DNA of 64,000 nucleotides, taken from NCBI GenBank assembly GCA_949752735.1, contig OX457050.1, forward strand, positions 43,703,784 to 43,767,783. Direction: 5' to 3'. Each line of letters begins with the position of its first letter. Position 1 is the stretch's first letter. The notes beneath the pieces were generated by a model that saw only the letters and a list, made by a program, of their open reading frames with translations, was not told the origin of the DNA and ran no database searches. The position numbers and the translations under genes were made by a program. Below are positions 45,619-56,684 of this stretch, one piece after another. The DNA is from Lumbricus terrestris. Its lineage: Eukaryota; Annelida; Clitellata; Crassiclitellata; Lumbricidae.

Positions 45619-46639
45619 GGGTGAGTGGGGGCAAGTTGACGGCCGGGGCAAGAGGATTGTTGCGCTATAAAATTATAACGCGTGGCAGGAAACCAGTCTA
45701 ACAATATATGTAGTCAAGAAGAAAACAAGCTCGTCCTTTTGGGGAATTGCGACAACGTGCTAAGGTGCTTCGATTGCTGTTTTTTTTCTTGAAATTAACG
45801 TTTCCTATCTACCTCTTAACACATTTCGTGGTTATAAAATAACGTTTAACTTAATCCCCATGAATAGAAAAAAATTGAGAAATAGGTTGTTTTGTTAAGC
45901 ATTTATTTTGAGTCGTTGCTGATGTATTTTGTGTTTCCAAATCACCAGTATACAAATCATAGCTCCCGGGTTTTGTTTAGTGCCCCTGTGGGGGCAAGTT
46001 GGCGGGGGCAAGTTGGCGGCACGCGACCAGTGCCAAACGTGGTGACATGAAGCGTGTTTAGCCTGTCAAGGACGTGGAAGCTTTATTTGCGACTTTTGTT
46101 TTAATAACAAAAGACATTGCAATTTTTAGATATTGCCATTTTATTCAAAAAATTTATCTATCGTCTTTATCAAGACTGAATTTCTTAACCAACACAAATT
46201 TATATAGTTTGAGACTTTTGTTGATAACAAAAGACACTGCAATGTTGTATACCGGTATCTTGCTAATTTACTGATATAATTGTTTTCTTATATCTTTATT
46301 AATGCTGATGGTTTTAAAACTAAAGCATCCACAGTCCCAAGCTTGGGGCCACCAACTTTCCATCATTGAAAATAGAAAAATTGTATGTCTTGATTGTCAA
46401 CCAACTTGCCCCAAGCAGGCAACCAACTTGCCCCAGCGCAGGGGCAAGTTGGCTGACTTTTATAAAATTTTAAAGTTCATTTTTAGCAAACTTAGAATAT
46501 TTTGTTATGCCTGATTTTGTGCTATAATGTAGGTGTTATCAACCAATACATTCTGGAAAAAACCCAACTTTGTTGGCATCATAGAAGATGATCAGAGGCC
46601 AAAAAACCCTTAACCCTGTCAACTTGCCCCCACTTACCC
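45619..46639. mobile_element. TA-flanked MITE (GGGGGCAAGTTGAC ends) in intron 6
   Basis: The ends GGGTGAGTGGGGGCAAGTTG and, reversed, GGGTAAGTGGGGGCAAGTTG are bordered by TA (45617-45618, 46640-46641). The phrase ggggcaagttgg recurs several times inside (46002, 46443), as subterminal repeats. Similar single ends occur near 29996 and 55020. Confidence 0.8.
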
Positions 46640-46801
46640 TAGCCTACTCAGTAAGCTTACACACCTACAAAAATTAACTTGTTGCTATCACTAAGCGTTC
46701 AGTTGTGTTTGAAGATGCGGACGTATGCCAGCACGCAAACGTGCATGATGCACACGTGCATTCAATTTGTATAATTAAAATACATGAAAAATAATTCACA
46801 C

Positions 46802-46931
46802 CGTCGAAGGTAAACGGTCGACATTCGCATTGAGATAGCATATGATCCACGAAGCACTGCAGAATGCATCTCATGAACGAGTAGTTTCCGTCCTGACGAC
46901 AATCACCAAAAGGCGCAGGTAACATAGACAG
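46802..46931 (-). CDS. channel exon 6
   Basis: Acceptor cttgtctgtag|CTG, donor GACG|GTGTGA. 130 bases encode LSMLPAPFGDCRQ to CECRPFTFDG, with the LPxPYGxC and C-x-C disulphide motifs of the thumb domain. Confidence 0.85.
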
Positions 46932-47237
46932 CTACAGACAAGTGAAAAATAATGTATTATTAGCTGTCGAAATGGAAAAGAGATTTAGCAGTTGCTAATT
47001 TGCGTCCGATTAAAGTATTCTCCAAGCAAGACTTCATTCTCATTCTACAGCGTTACATTAAGGTGTGTGATGTGAAGAGAAACTACATGTAGTAGAAATA
47101 TCCCTATGTCCTCGATAAGGTCTATTGAAATATCACATGCTGTTGCGCTATCAAAAATACTTGCGTAGATAAATAATTGCACATTGAGGATTATAAATAT
47201 CACAGTATAATATGATTGTGTGAGATTTTTTACTTAC

Positions 47238-47336
47238 GTTTCTAAGTGAAACAGAAACGGATGTTGAAACACCGGTTCCTACTCTGAATCCCACCGACCT
47301 TACATAAGGAAAGTCACGTTGGTCATGCAAGATAAC
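47238..47336 (-). CDS. channel exon 5
   Basis: Acceptor ttttacag|GTTATC, donor AAC|GTAAGT, both strong. 33 codons: VILHDQRDFPYVRSVGF, RVGTGVSTSVSVSLRN. This matches the conserved V-x-I-H-D and G-x-x-T-S-I region of DEG/ENaC channels. Confidence 0.85.
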
Positions 47337-47511
47337 CTGTAAAAGTTCATCATATTACGCAGATTACTTATTGTTGAACAGTTTTGTTATCGTTCTAGGC
47401 AATTGTGAATATAATTGGCAATTAATATGACAAATTTTCCAAATAATATTGATTAGAAGAGCACACAGAGATAGGCCAATTACGAATTAAATTTGACTAA
47501 GAAACTCAATC

Positions 47512-47523
47512 ATATATATATAT

Positions 47524-47558
<35 letters not shown>

Positions 47559-47560
47559 TC
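47512..47560. repeat. (TA)n microsatellite, intron 4/5 region
   Basis: An almost pure TA run of about 48 bp in the intron between channel exons 4 and 5. Confidence 0.95.
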
Positions 47561-47880
47561 GTTTAATGAAATTCAATCTGACAAACCGCAGAATGATAAC
47601 AGATACAGTTTATGCGAAATACGGCCCGCTTCACACGACACGCAGGTCGGCTACACAGCGGGTAGCTTAACACTGAATAAAACAATGCAATTTATTATTT
47701 CTAACGCGTTTTAACAAGACACGTAGGCCTATATCACAAAAGCGCACGGCCTATGATGTCAACAGTCATCTGCCACATAGAAATTCAAACTACACTTAGA
47801 AGACTGAGAATCATACTCTATCTTCATTTATGAAAATTCCGATAAAAACGAGGCAGGAGTTTTTGACGAATCCGTAAATG

Positions 47881-48053
47881 GAAGGCAAGAACAGAAGAGG
47901 CAGGCCGCATAAAGATTGGACAGATGACACTGAAGAGTGGTGTACAACAGATTTGCAGAATTTATACCATGCAGCTCAGAACAGAATGGAATGCAGAGAC
48001 ATTATGAGGAGGGCATCGGACTCATACGGGCACCGTGCCCATGGTTATTGAAC
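47881..48053 (+). pseudogene. LINE ORF C-terminal fragment
   Basis: The plus strand reads NRRGRPHKDWTDDTEEWC, then AAQNRMECRDIMRRAS and a stop. G-R-P-x-K-x-W followed by A-Q-x-R-x-x-W/C-R is the usual C-terminal end of many LINE polymerases. It lies in intron 4 of the channel gene, antisense to it. Confidence 0.6.
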
Positions 48054-48409
48054 TGAATTGAGTTGAAGGAGTTTTTGGTAGTATTAGACGGAAAATAAGA
48101 ATTTCATAACTGTGCAACTTCACGAACATGAAATCATATAAAACATCGCAGTTATCTTTAAAGACGTTGCATTAAAATGTCAATAAAACTAATTTTATTA
48201 TGACTTTTTGCAAAGACTGTAATCAGCCTGTTGTAAATAAAATGCAGGCAGGAAATGATAAAATTAAACTGAAATTTATAATATTAGGCCTAACATTGAC
48301 CGTTTTCGTTTAAATGTTTACCAAACTAGGACAGAGTTGTATAAACCAAAATTTACCTGGAGCAATGTTGTATAAACCAAAATTTACCTGGAAACAATGA
48401 AATACCTAC

Positions 48410-48516
48410 CCTGAATCCAACAACTGGAGACAAAGTAAGATAGCAGTCAGATTGATTCGTCCACAGCACCAGGCGAAGTCCGTTATTTGCTCCAGGATTA
48501 GTCGTGACGTAATTTG
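48410..48516 (-). CDS. channel exon 4
   Basis: Acceptor gctacag|CAAATT, donor CAGG|GTAGGT. 107 bases encode NYVTTNPGANNGLRLVLW to SPVVGFR. The GL-x-L segment and GFR fit the palm-domain strand preceding the IHD motif. Confidence 0.8.
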
Positions 48517-49669
48517 CTGTAGCTTAAATTTACAAGATATTCGTTCAAACTCTGTGAAACGCAGAGCGCAACCAGAAAAGTTTCATGAGGGGTGCTCAGA
48601 ATTATTATTGCATACGCCGAAGTCAGGAAGCCAATGCCGACTAGGGTGGCTATGGGAGCGTCGTTAGTTTCCCAGAAACCAACGCATTTTTCACTTTTGA
48701 ATCAGCTAGAGCACGTTTCAGGCTCTTGTTTGTCAGCTGTATTTATGAGCGATAAAGTCTTGAAAACTTCTGAAAAACATGGTTTAAGACTTGAAACATG
48801 TCCTTTCCAATTTGTTTAGATAAGTCTTAGGCCTATAGGTCACGAGTGGCAGAATTGATAACCAATGTTTAATCTAGCCCCTCCCCCAAAATCCAGTGTT
48901 TTATCTATATAGTCCCTCTCAGACATTTTCCAATTTCCACGCTGCAGTTGTATCATTTTAGGCTGTCATTTTCACGAAATTTAGCACGATTTCATTGCTT
49001 AAAGATTCCAATGCCCTCCACATTGTTTAATATTCTAAATTTTCATACTGTTACGGTAGGTTTCTAAGCTGTCGTATTAATTAAATAGCTCATTTTCGAT
49101 GCTGATAGTCATAGATGTTAGTTTACAATTTCAGAGTGTTGCCTCACAATTATTACTTTAAAAATTTAGATTTGCACCGTGCACCGTGACTTTCATTTTT
49201 ACAATATAACTCATGAATTTAGTGCTCAGAGACGTGATATAAGATTTCAATAAATGTCACCCCATCGTTTAAGATTTTTTAAATTTACACACACTGTAAT
49301 GACAGCATTTTAGGTTGTCGTCTTTAAAAAATTGTTCATTATGCAATGGCTAAACAGTGGATAACACGGCAGAAATTCATTATAGCATTTATAAAATACT
49401 AATGACATATTGGGGGATATAGGCCTAAACATATCCGTCCCCTCACCACAAACTATGGGGGGGTTAAAACTTCAGAGAATTGCCTCACAATTATTAGCCT
49501 ACTTACGTCTTTCCTATCGCCTTAAATATCGCCCATCACAGTAGGTTTGCACATCATAATATCCTATGAAATTATCGTAGTTATATAATAATAATAAATT
49601 ATAAAATTATAATTATATAGTAAAAAATAAGATCATGGTATAATATGGCAGTTTATGTAATACAATAAT

Positions 49670-50500
49670 CTAAATAAATAAAGAGAAAATGCTGTGTGTC
49701 TGTCTCGGCGTCGGACGTGTAGTGGAGGGGTTCGCGAATCTCTGCCACCAGGGTGGGGAGGCAAAACCCCTTAATTTTCCTGTTGGACCTTGCCCTTTCA
49801 GGCTTATGACAGCACTTTTCTTTCGGGTTCCATACGCATGAAAACCAGCGGTTGACGCCGTTTTAGAGGTGTTTAAGGCTAGCGCTAAGACCTGCCACGC
49901 ACGCTGTGGGGTTCTCAATGACGTCCGCGCGCAATTTCAGCTTAAGATAAAATTATAGTCGCACAATTTCCACCGTACAGTATATCGTGGTGGTCGTGGG
50001 GTGGAAGGAATGGGAAGGCGGTGGGATGGGGTGGGTGGGGACGAAGTAGAATGTTGGGGTGGGAGAGTCGTGGGGTAGGAGTTGAGGGGGGAGTGGAGGG
50101 TGGGGCGGTGGAATGGGGAGACAAAGTGGGGTGTTGGAGTGGGGTGGGGTGAAGTGGGTGGGGTGGGTCGGTAGGCTGGAGGTGGAAGGGTGGGGTGGGA
50201 GTTGGAGGAGTTGGAGGGTTGGGGATGGAAGTGGGGGGGGGGAAGTAGGAGGCTGGGACGAGGAATGTTTCCCACAAGGAGTGGGGGTGGGAGTTGAAGG
50301 GGTGGGCGGGTTTGGGGTTGAGGTGGGGGGGGGAAGTGGGGGCCGGGACGAGGAAATTGTCCCTAAAACTCTAATTTCTCGGGTGGCGTACCGATGGAGG
50401 TCGGCGTGTGGCGGGGTGTGGTGGTGTGGTGTGGTGAGGTTGTGGCTGGAGTGGGTTGAATCCTAAATTTCCCGGGCAACACCGGGTACCCCAGCTAGTT
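49670..50500 (-). mobile_element. GC-rich repeat element with GTACCCGG terminus, intron 3
   Basis: On the minus strand it begins ctagctggggtacccggtgt then tgcccggg, and ends near aaataaataaagagaaaatg. The body (49980-50460) is strongly strand-asymmetric (G-rich on plus) with repeated ccgggacgaggaa and gtggggtgggg blocks. It is the same family as 62362-63926. No coding frame is credible. Confidence 0.65.
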
Positions 50501-50658
50501 TATAATAAACAGCAACTAAAAACTACAATAATTTTGTCAAATTGTCTTAGGAACAATTTTCATTTATGATCGCTTTCTCCGCTAAAAATGTCTAGATCAA
50601 ACAAAGCTGAACAACTATCTATTATCATAATGCTAATTTGAAGGAAAACAATTCTTAA

Positions 50659-51613
50659 CCCTCAGGCTACCAAGCTTTTTTTGTAACACTGACTACCAAG
50701 GGGGGGGGGTTACCACCCCCCTGGATTTTGGGTTTGGTTTGGGATATCATAACTTGTAATAGACCATTCGATTCAGCATTCATTTCTGCACAAAATGGTA
50801 TATTTAGGTTTAGAAAATATGAATGCCCCTCGAAATTATGAATTTTTTACCATAGGCACCCGTCGATTACACGAAAACGTATGCTTACGCATAGGGAATA
50901 TAGTAGATTTTATTTATTTTGAACGTGATTTATATATACAATAATATATTACATATAATAAACTCCAATTATCAACAATAAAAACTAGTAATAAGTAGTT
51001 TTTATGTACAAACAAAACAAAAAACATGTTATATATGCTGAAAAACGTTTACGCAGACATATCGGTTCGCGTTGCAAAAAACCCAACATTGTTATACATT
51101 TTAATTTATTTTGAGCACTTCCGGTCATCAAATTCCAAATTATTCAGTATCAAAAAATAGCCCTAAATGGCATAATTTATTTATATTAAAAAATAAATTA
51201 TGGATAAGTTATAATAGAAAAAACATGAACATTTTATGAAAATAAAACACCTTTATATATATTTCAATTTATTTTGAGCACTTCCGGTTGTCAAAAGACA
51301 ACTCAGTGAGCATGGAAATGTAGCCACACATTCCCTCTATAGAATGGTATAATTTGTGTCTCTTAATATTAAAGGGCGGAAAAGTTATAGACAATATTCT
51401 AGGGGTGGTGGTATCCACCCCCCCTGGTGCCTTTGGTATATCACGTGTAACTTTTGAACGGTAGGGGGCATCATCAAAACTTTTGGCTCAAGATGTGTCC
51501 CAATGAACCCTCTACAGCTACCAATTTTTTCAAAATTTTATTCCAGACGGAACGCGTTTGATTTGCGAAAAACCTAGGGGGGTGGCAACAACCCCCCCTT
51601 GGTAGCCCGAGGG
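50659..51613. mobile_element. piggyBac-like MITE, intron 3
   Basis: Ends CCCTCAGGCTACCAAG and, reversed, CCCTCGGGCTACCAAG, flanked by TTAA (50655-50658) and TCAA (51614-51617), the latter probably a mutated TTAA. Just inside each end are G-run and C-run blocks (ttaccacccccct, caacaaccccccctt). It resembles the 3625-4883 element in layout but has different ends, so it is a second family. Confidence 0.75.
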
Positions 51614-52236
51614 TCAACTAGGCCTTATAATAAAATAGTACACTCGATGCTATCAATTAAGTCGTAACATATTATCAATAAATTGCCGAGACACTGTAAT
51701 GTGAAGGCACAGGCATATCGCTAACGCTTTTCATTCATCACTAAGCAATTTCTCGAGACCCAGACAAGCTCAGGTAGACCCGCTAGACATTGAAGTCTGG
51801 TGCTTTAGAAACCATGAATTTGACTAAAATTATAATACAGAAGAATTACGGAATTATGCTTGATTGTATAATCTGAAAGATTGAATGAGCGAGAGACGCC
51901 CCCTTACCCCACCCCACAAAAACTCATTGGATTTGGAAAAAATTGCGTGGGTCACCTTTTTAGCCCTGGGGGTCAAGCACCCCCCCCCAGCACCCTGGTT
52001 GCGCCACTTAAATTATGTCTCAGAAATAATTTTACGAGATGACTGGTCATGTGGGTTTATGCGACAATCTATGCACATATGACGCTTAAGAAAAGGTTAA
52101 TAGGCTGAACAGAATCTTATGATAATATCCGATAATCGCCAAAGCTTTCCAAACCAAATGCTGATCTTGCAGGAAGGGGTGAACAGTTTTTAACGTAGTG
52201 CTTTCAGATATCCTTGCAATAGCCTAATTGTAGACA

Positions 52237-52833
52237 CAGAGTGGGCAAAAAAGGCCCTGCTGCGAACCTTAATGTTCAAGTTTCTCATTGAGAAGAACCA
52301 ATGGCCCAAAAATTTCAGGATTTTAACTCTATCGATTATCACGCGGAGAGCTATGCTCGAGAAATATCACAATATTATGGGGCCAAAACCAATAGCGGTA
52401 AGTGAATTTAAGGCTGCATCGGGGTTGGTGTCAAGCTTAAGGCCTACCTCTAGAACCCATTAACAATTAGGCTATGACCATCAATGACTTTCCACAGAGA
52501 CTTAGAAAGTGACGATGCTGAAGTTGGACACATTGAACACAAGTTGTAAAGACAGTAAAGCGGTGTCAAGGTTTTCTGATTAGAACTCATTTGAGAACAA
52601 ACTTGGTAATGCAGATTTTTTATACTTTTTTACCTTACGTTTTTGAATCGTCAAAACAGTGGGTGGACTCACTAAAAGTGATATCACGTTTGATGTGTTT
52701 TAAAAATTGGGCGAAATGAGGTCATGGTGCGGAAATATGATATGACTTTAGACCTGTAAAATTTGATATGAACATTCTTATTTGGCCAAGATATTGTCAA
52801 AACCGTAGGAGTGTATTTTTTGCCCACCCTGTG
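52237..52833. mobile_element. mariner-like MITE, diverged, intron 3
   Basis: The ends cacagagtgggcaaaaaagg and, reversed, ccacagggtgggcaaaaaa relate it to 9679-10666, and the interior phrase gtgggtggactcactaaaag matches. The TA duplication is not preserved. Confidence 0.65.
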
Positions 52834-53025
52834 GATGCATGAACGCTACGCAATATAATAAAAAAAGTTTTCTTTTAACCCAACTGCAATGTACACGTCT
52901 TAGTTCAATTTTCTTCTCCTTTATCCTAACATAGACTGAGGCCACGGAACACACCGCTAGAATATTATTAAGCTTAGTCGTATTATTGTTAAGAAAGAGT
53001 GTTCGAGTTGCTTAGAAATGATTAC

Positions 53026-53128
53026 CTGGATTGAATGAAAAACAAAATCCCAAATCAGTCTTTATTCTCTTTATGGCGTCTGCTGAATTGCATGGCTGAT
53101 TGCCAAACGAACACTGAAACATTTTGTT
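53026..53128 (-). CDS. channel exon 3
   Basis: 103 bases encode NKMFQCSFGNQPCNSAD through LGFCFSFNPG, the family's C-x6-C...G-x-C-x-x-FN pattern. Acceptor chosen at gaagag|AAC because it keeps frame; tgtacag eight bases upstream is a better-looking site but shifts frame. Donor CCAG|GTAATC. Confidence 0.75.
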
Positions 53129-53323
53129 CTCTTCTGTACATAGAAGTTGAGTATATATTAATATTAAAGCAGAGTCTATTATTAGGCCTACCCCATAATT
53201 CTGAACTTTCACCGAGTCACAATATTACGTCGAACTTGACGATACATAAAATATATATAATTATAATTATATATATATATAATTATAATTATATTTATAT
53301 AATTATATATAATATTATTATTG

Positions 53324-53525
53324 CAGCGCGTCGTGTACTTCGCTCTTCGGCTAAGGGTGAGCTTGTCCTGCTTCCTCGGTCATGGGGCATATACTGTCTA
53401 GAACGACCTTCCGGTTTCGCTTCACTCTCTACTTGTCTCCCAAGTCTTTTTTCTATGTTCGTGGTTGGACTGGGAGCGCCTCTGAGTAGCTTCTTGAAGG
53501 GCGCTATATAAAATTATAAATAGTC
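53324..53525 (+). mobile_element. L2/CR1-like LINE 3' end, intron 2/3 border
   Basis: The plus strand encodes the decayed LINE tail (RSSAKGELVLLPRSWG) and ends ggagcgcctctgagtagctt, then cttgaagggcgctatata. The tail consists of a few gaatgaatcaatcaatg units. 5'-truncated at about 150 coding bases. Confidence 0.75.
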
Positions 53526-54039
53526 TGAATGAATCAATCAATGAATGAAACTGCTACATGACTCATTGTTTCACGTCGGATAATTCCTGATAATGATCAT
53601 TAGGTCTCGTCGTTTAATGGTATAAGTGACAAATAACCCGATATTAAGCTTGAGACTTTGACAATGTAGAACACATAGAGGAGAGTGCATGGGCAAGAGC
53701 GGCCTGCGGGGCAATAATAGACGGAAGGATATTGTAAAGCAATAAGCTTACGTAGGCCTATGCGTAGCGATTAAATTAAGCCACGTTGAAAGACATTTAT
53801 CGGCCGCATCGAATGACATAAGATAATTTTATGTTAAATTTACTTGCAAACTCTACGAGTAAATAATAATTTTTCGATTTTTCTAAAATAATTATAAATC
53901 GGAATAGTTAGGAATTTTTTTTATAAAATCAAAGTTTTCGATGCTAAATTTTTCAATAATTTTATGTTGCAAAGACATCAATAGCGCATTGATTGCGCGT
54001 ATTAGATTGAATGAATTCGAAAGATGTCAATAGTAATTA

Positions 54040-54993
54040 GGGGTCATTGCATAATTACGTAACGCCGAAAATTACCGTTTTCGACCCACCCACCCACCCT
54101 GTAACGCTTCGTAACGTTGCCCTCGACCCACCCACCCACCCTGCCCAGCGTTACGTAACGTTTGTTACGAAAAATCAGTTGAGATTTAGGTCTATTATTG
54201 ATTTATGTGAAGCTATCTTCATGGTGAATTTAATATAGCCCAGTATGTGAATTAGTACTAATTTGACAGAAGACCATTGCACAGGCTTAAAATAGGCCTA
54301 TATAGGCCTACAATGTTTCATTTATATATACGACAGACATGACTCATGCGTGAATGGAGTTTCTTAAAATTAATTGCAAGAATAAAATTTTACACTGCTG
54401 AAAAGTTTCAGGGACTAATTGGCTCATTAACAATTAGGCTAACCAAAATTAAGATCAACTATTTATTTCCTTAATTTGGCTCTTCAATAATTATATTAAT
54501 AGAAATATTGCCGAGTTTTATGGAGCATTAATTTTAGATGTTTGGGGTCGAGTCCTTTAAGTAAAACATGCTTCAAAGTGGCTCTTCGATGTCAGGAATT
54601 CAAGGAGAATTAGGCCTACCACGTTGTTCCATTGGTAAAACTATCACAGATCCAAACAATTCTAAGAGCGGTTTCCGGTTTGCACAATGGGACAACAGAA
54701 TTGACCTGGCATGTAGAGGCCAACTGGTGTCTATAGACCTTACCTTTGGATCATATTCAGATAAATAGACCTACTTCCATCAAATTTTAAATCAATGTCA
54801 CGAAGTTTGAACTTAGATCACATCGTGTCTAAAGTGTAATTATATGTAATTTAATATTCATTAATAAATTTTTCATGGCGTTACGTAACGCTCAGCTCCT
54901 CCCACCCACCCACCCACCCACGTAACGCTTCGTAACGTTTTCAATGACCCCACCCACCCACCCTCGAGCGTTACGTAATTATGCAATGACCCC
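54040..54993. mobile_element. PIF/Harbinger-like MITE, intron 2
   Basis: The ends GGGGTCATTGCATAATTACG and their exact inverse (54974-54993) are flanked by TTA on both sides (54037-54039, 54994-54996), the Harbinger-type 3-bp duplication. Subterminal blocks repeat cccacccaccc and the palindromic cgttacgtaacg. No transposase. Confidence 0.85.
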
Positions 54994-55218
54994 TTAGAAA
55001 AAAATAATTGCTAAGGTACCGGGGCAAGAATGGCCGTGACAGCATGGGGCAAGAGTGGCCTCAGCTACACTTGCTCCATAAACAGTAAAAGTCTACATAT
55101 TAGATAAAATTCAACAAAATCACTTAGAATGGACCAAAGAGTTCAGTAAAGCTAGGTAAGAAAGTTAAAACAAGTCTATCGAGTGCTCTTATTAGTATTT
55201 TCATCCTTTATTATTACT

Positions 55219-55262
55219 ATTATCATCATCATCATCATCATTATTATTATTATTATTATCAT
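55219..55262. repeat. (ATC/ATT)n microsatellite
   Basis: Probably the tail of the decayed LINE that follows on the minus strand. Confidence 0.85.
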
Positions 55263-56240
55263 GTGCAAATGGACAACCGTCGTCCAGGTCCCATAGCACG
55301 AATTGACAAGTTCACAGAATTCTTATCACCTTTGCACGGAAGTTTGAACTTCCAGTGACACCACTCCTTCCGACGTTGACCTTTCTCCTTCAGTTTCCAA
55401 TAATCTTCCATAATCATCAGCCAGCATCTGTCCAGGTCTTCCTCGTGGTATCCTTCATTTCATTCATCATTCGATGATATCTCTCAGAGGGAGTCTCCTC
55501 TCGAAATATGTAGGCCTACAATCCATTTCCTTTGCCTCATTTGTTAGTGTGGCCATTATTATACATGTAGCTCAAGTCTCTTCATCCATCTGTGTTGTAG
55601 CACATCTTCGCTGTTACGTGCTCAGTCCAACTGATCTTCTCCATCTTTCTCCATATCCATATTTCAAAAACGTCCAGTCTTTTATCATCTTCCTTTCTTG
55701 TGGTCCACGTTTCTTATCTATAATATAGGCCGGGTAGCCCTACATATGTGTTTTTATAATCTTTTCTTGAGTTTCTACTCAGCAGCTTCTTCCTCTTCAC
55801 AAAAGCATCTTTTTCTGTCGCTATTCTTTCCTTTATTTCACTATGGCAATTTGCACCAGTTGTAATGACACTCCTTTAGTTACAGAAATCTCTACCTTCT
55901 CTCATTAATATCCTTACGGTTGTTTCATTTTTCCAACCAATCTTATAATTGCTTTTGTTTTTATGCTTATTTTCATTCTATATTGTGCATCTAGACGATC
56001 CATCATTTTTTGTGGTTCCTTTCTGTGTTGTTGCTTGCATCGCTTGATCACCTGCAAACGGCAGATCCCTTAACCAGTTTACCTCATAGTTTTATTACCT
56101 CCTCCATGTTTTCCATTGCTTTGCGTATCTTTTTTCGATGCAAGTGCTGAAGAGCAGAGGTGAGAGTGCACGTCTTTGTCATAATCCCCTTCCGATTGCA
56201 TCTAACCGTTCTAACGATCCAATTCAAACAACTGATTGCT
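55263..56240 (-). pseudogene. decayed LINE polymerase fragment, intron 2
   Basis: Minus-strand pieces such as LPFADDQAM, TWTTRKEDDKRLDVFEIWIW and MEKISWTEHV, broken by stops, match the thumb-and-tail region of RT from many invertebrate LINEs (R-x-E-x-x-R-L-E-A-F-E-M-W-x-W). The trinucleotide run at 55219-55262 is at the expected 3' end. Confidence 0.65.
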
Positions 56241-56317
56241 TTTACTTTCGTTTAGTTAATTTGTCTGTGTCATGCCCAGATTAAACGGTTTGTCAGCCTG
56301 TTTTGAACCAGTACACA

Positions 56318-56458
56318 CAGTGGCGGCGCCAGGATTTCAGTTTTGGGGGGCTAAAGGGGGTTAATCGTTCAAAAAAATTAGTTTTTGCATGTGGAAAAAA
56401 TGGATGGCCTTTTAGGGGGGCTTACCCCTAGCCCCCCCCCCCGTTAGCGCCGCTACTG
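56318..56458. mobile_element. hAT MITE, 141 bp, beside exon 2
   Basis: Ends CAGTGGCGGCGCCAGGATTT and, reversed, CAGTAGCGGCGCTAACGGG, with a perfect 8-bp duplication AGTACACA (56310-56317 and 56459-56466). It lies 62 bp from the donor of channel exon 2. Confidence 0.9.
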
Positions 56459-56520
56459 AGTACACACGAATTAACATAATATTGTGTATTACAAAGCTTT
56501 GCTGCTATCCATGATCTTAC

Positions 56521-56678
56521 CTCGAGCATCATGCCATCCGCTTTAACGAGTACACGATTGTAGAATATCTCCCAGTCTTTATCGATCTGGGATAAGTCTA
56601 AAGTGCGGAGACTTTCTCCAAATTTCATATCCCAAAAAGGCGGGAAACGGATTCCAGCATATTCAAGAGCTTCATTAC
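56521..56678 (-). CDS. channel exon 2
   Basis: Acceptor ttcag before GTAATG, donor GAG|GTAAGA. 158 bases encode NEALEYAGIRFPPFWDM... to KADGMMLE. Frame is kept from exon 1 and ends on a codon boundary. It forms the early extracellular (finger/thumb side) region. Confidence 0.75.
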
Positions 56679-56684
56679 CTGAAA

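Noticed and set aside
49942..50277. Pro-rich 110-residue frames on the minus strand
   Set aside because: Readings of the GC-skewed minisatellite-like body of a repeat element; several frames are open at once.
53129..53135. Stronger-looking acceptor (tgtacag) for channel exon 3
   Set aside because: It would shift the frame relative to exon 2 and lose the conserved Cys pattern; the gaagag site keeps both.
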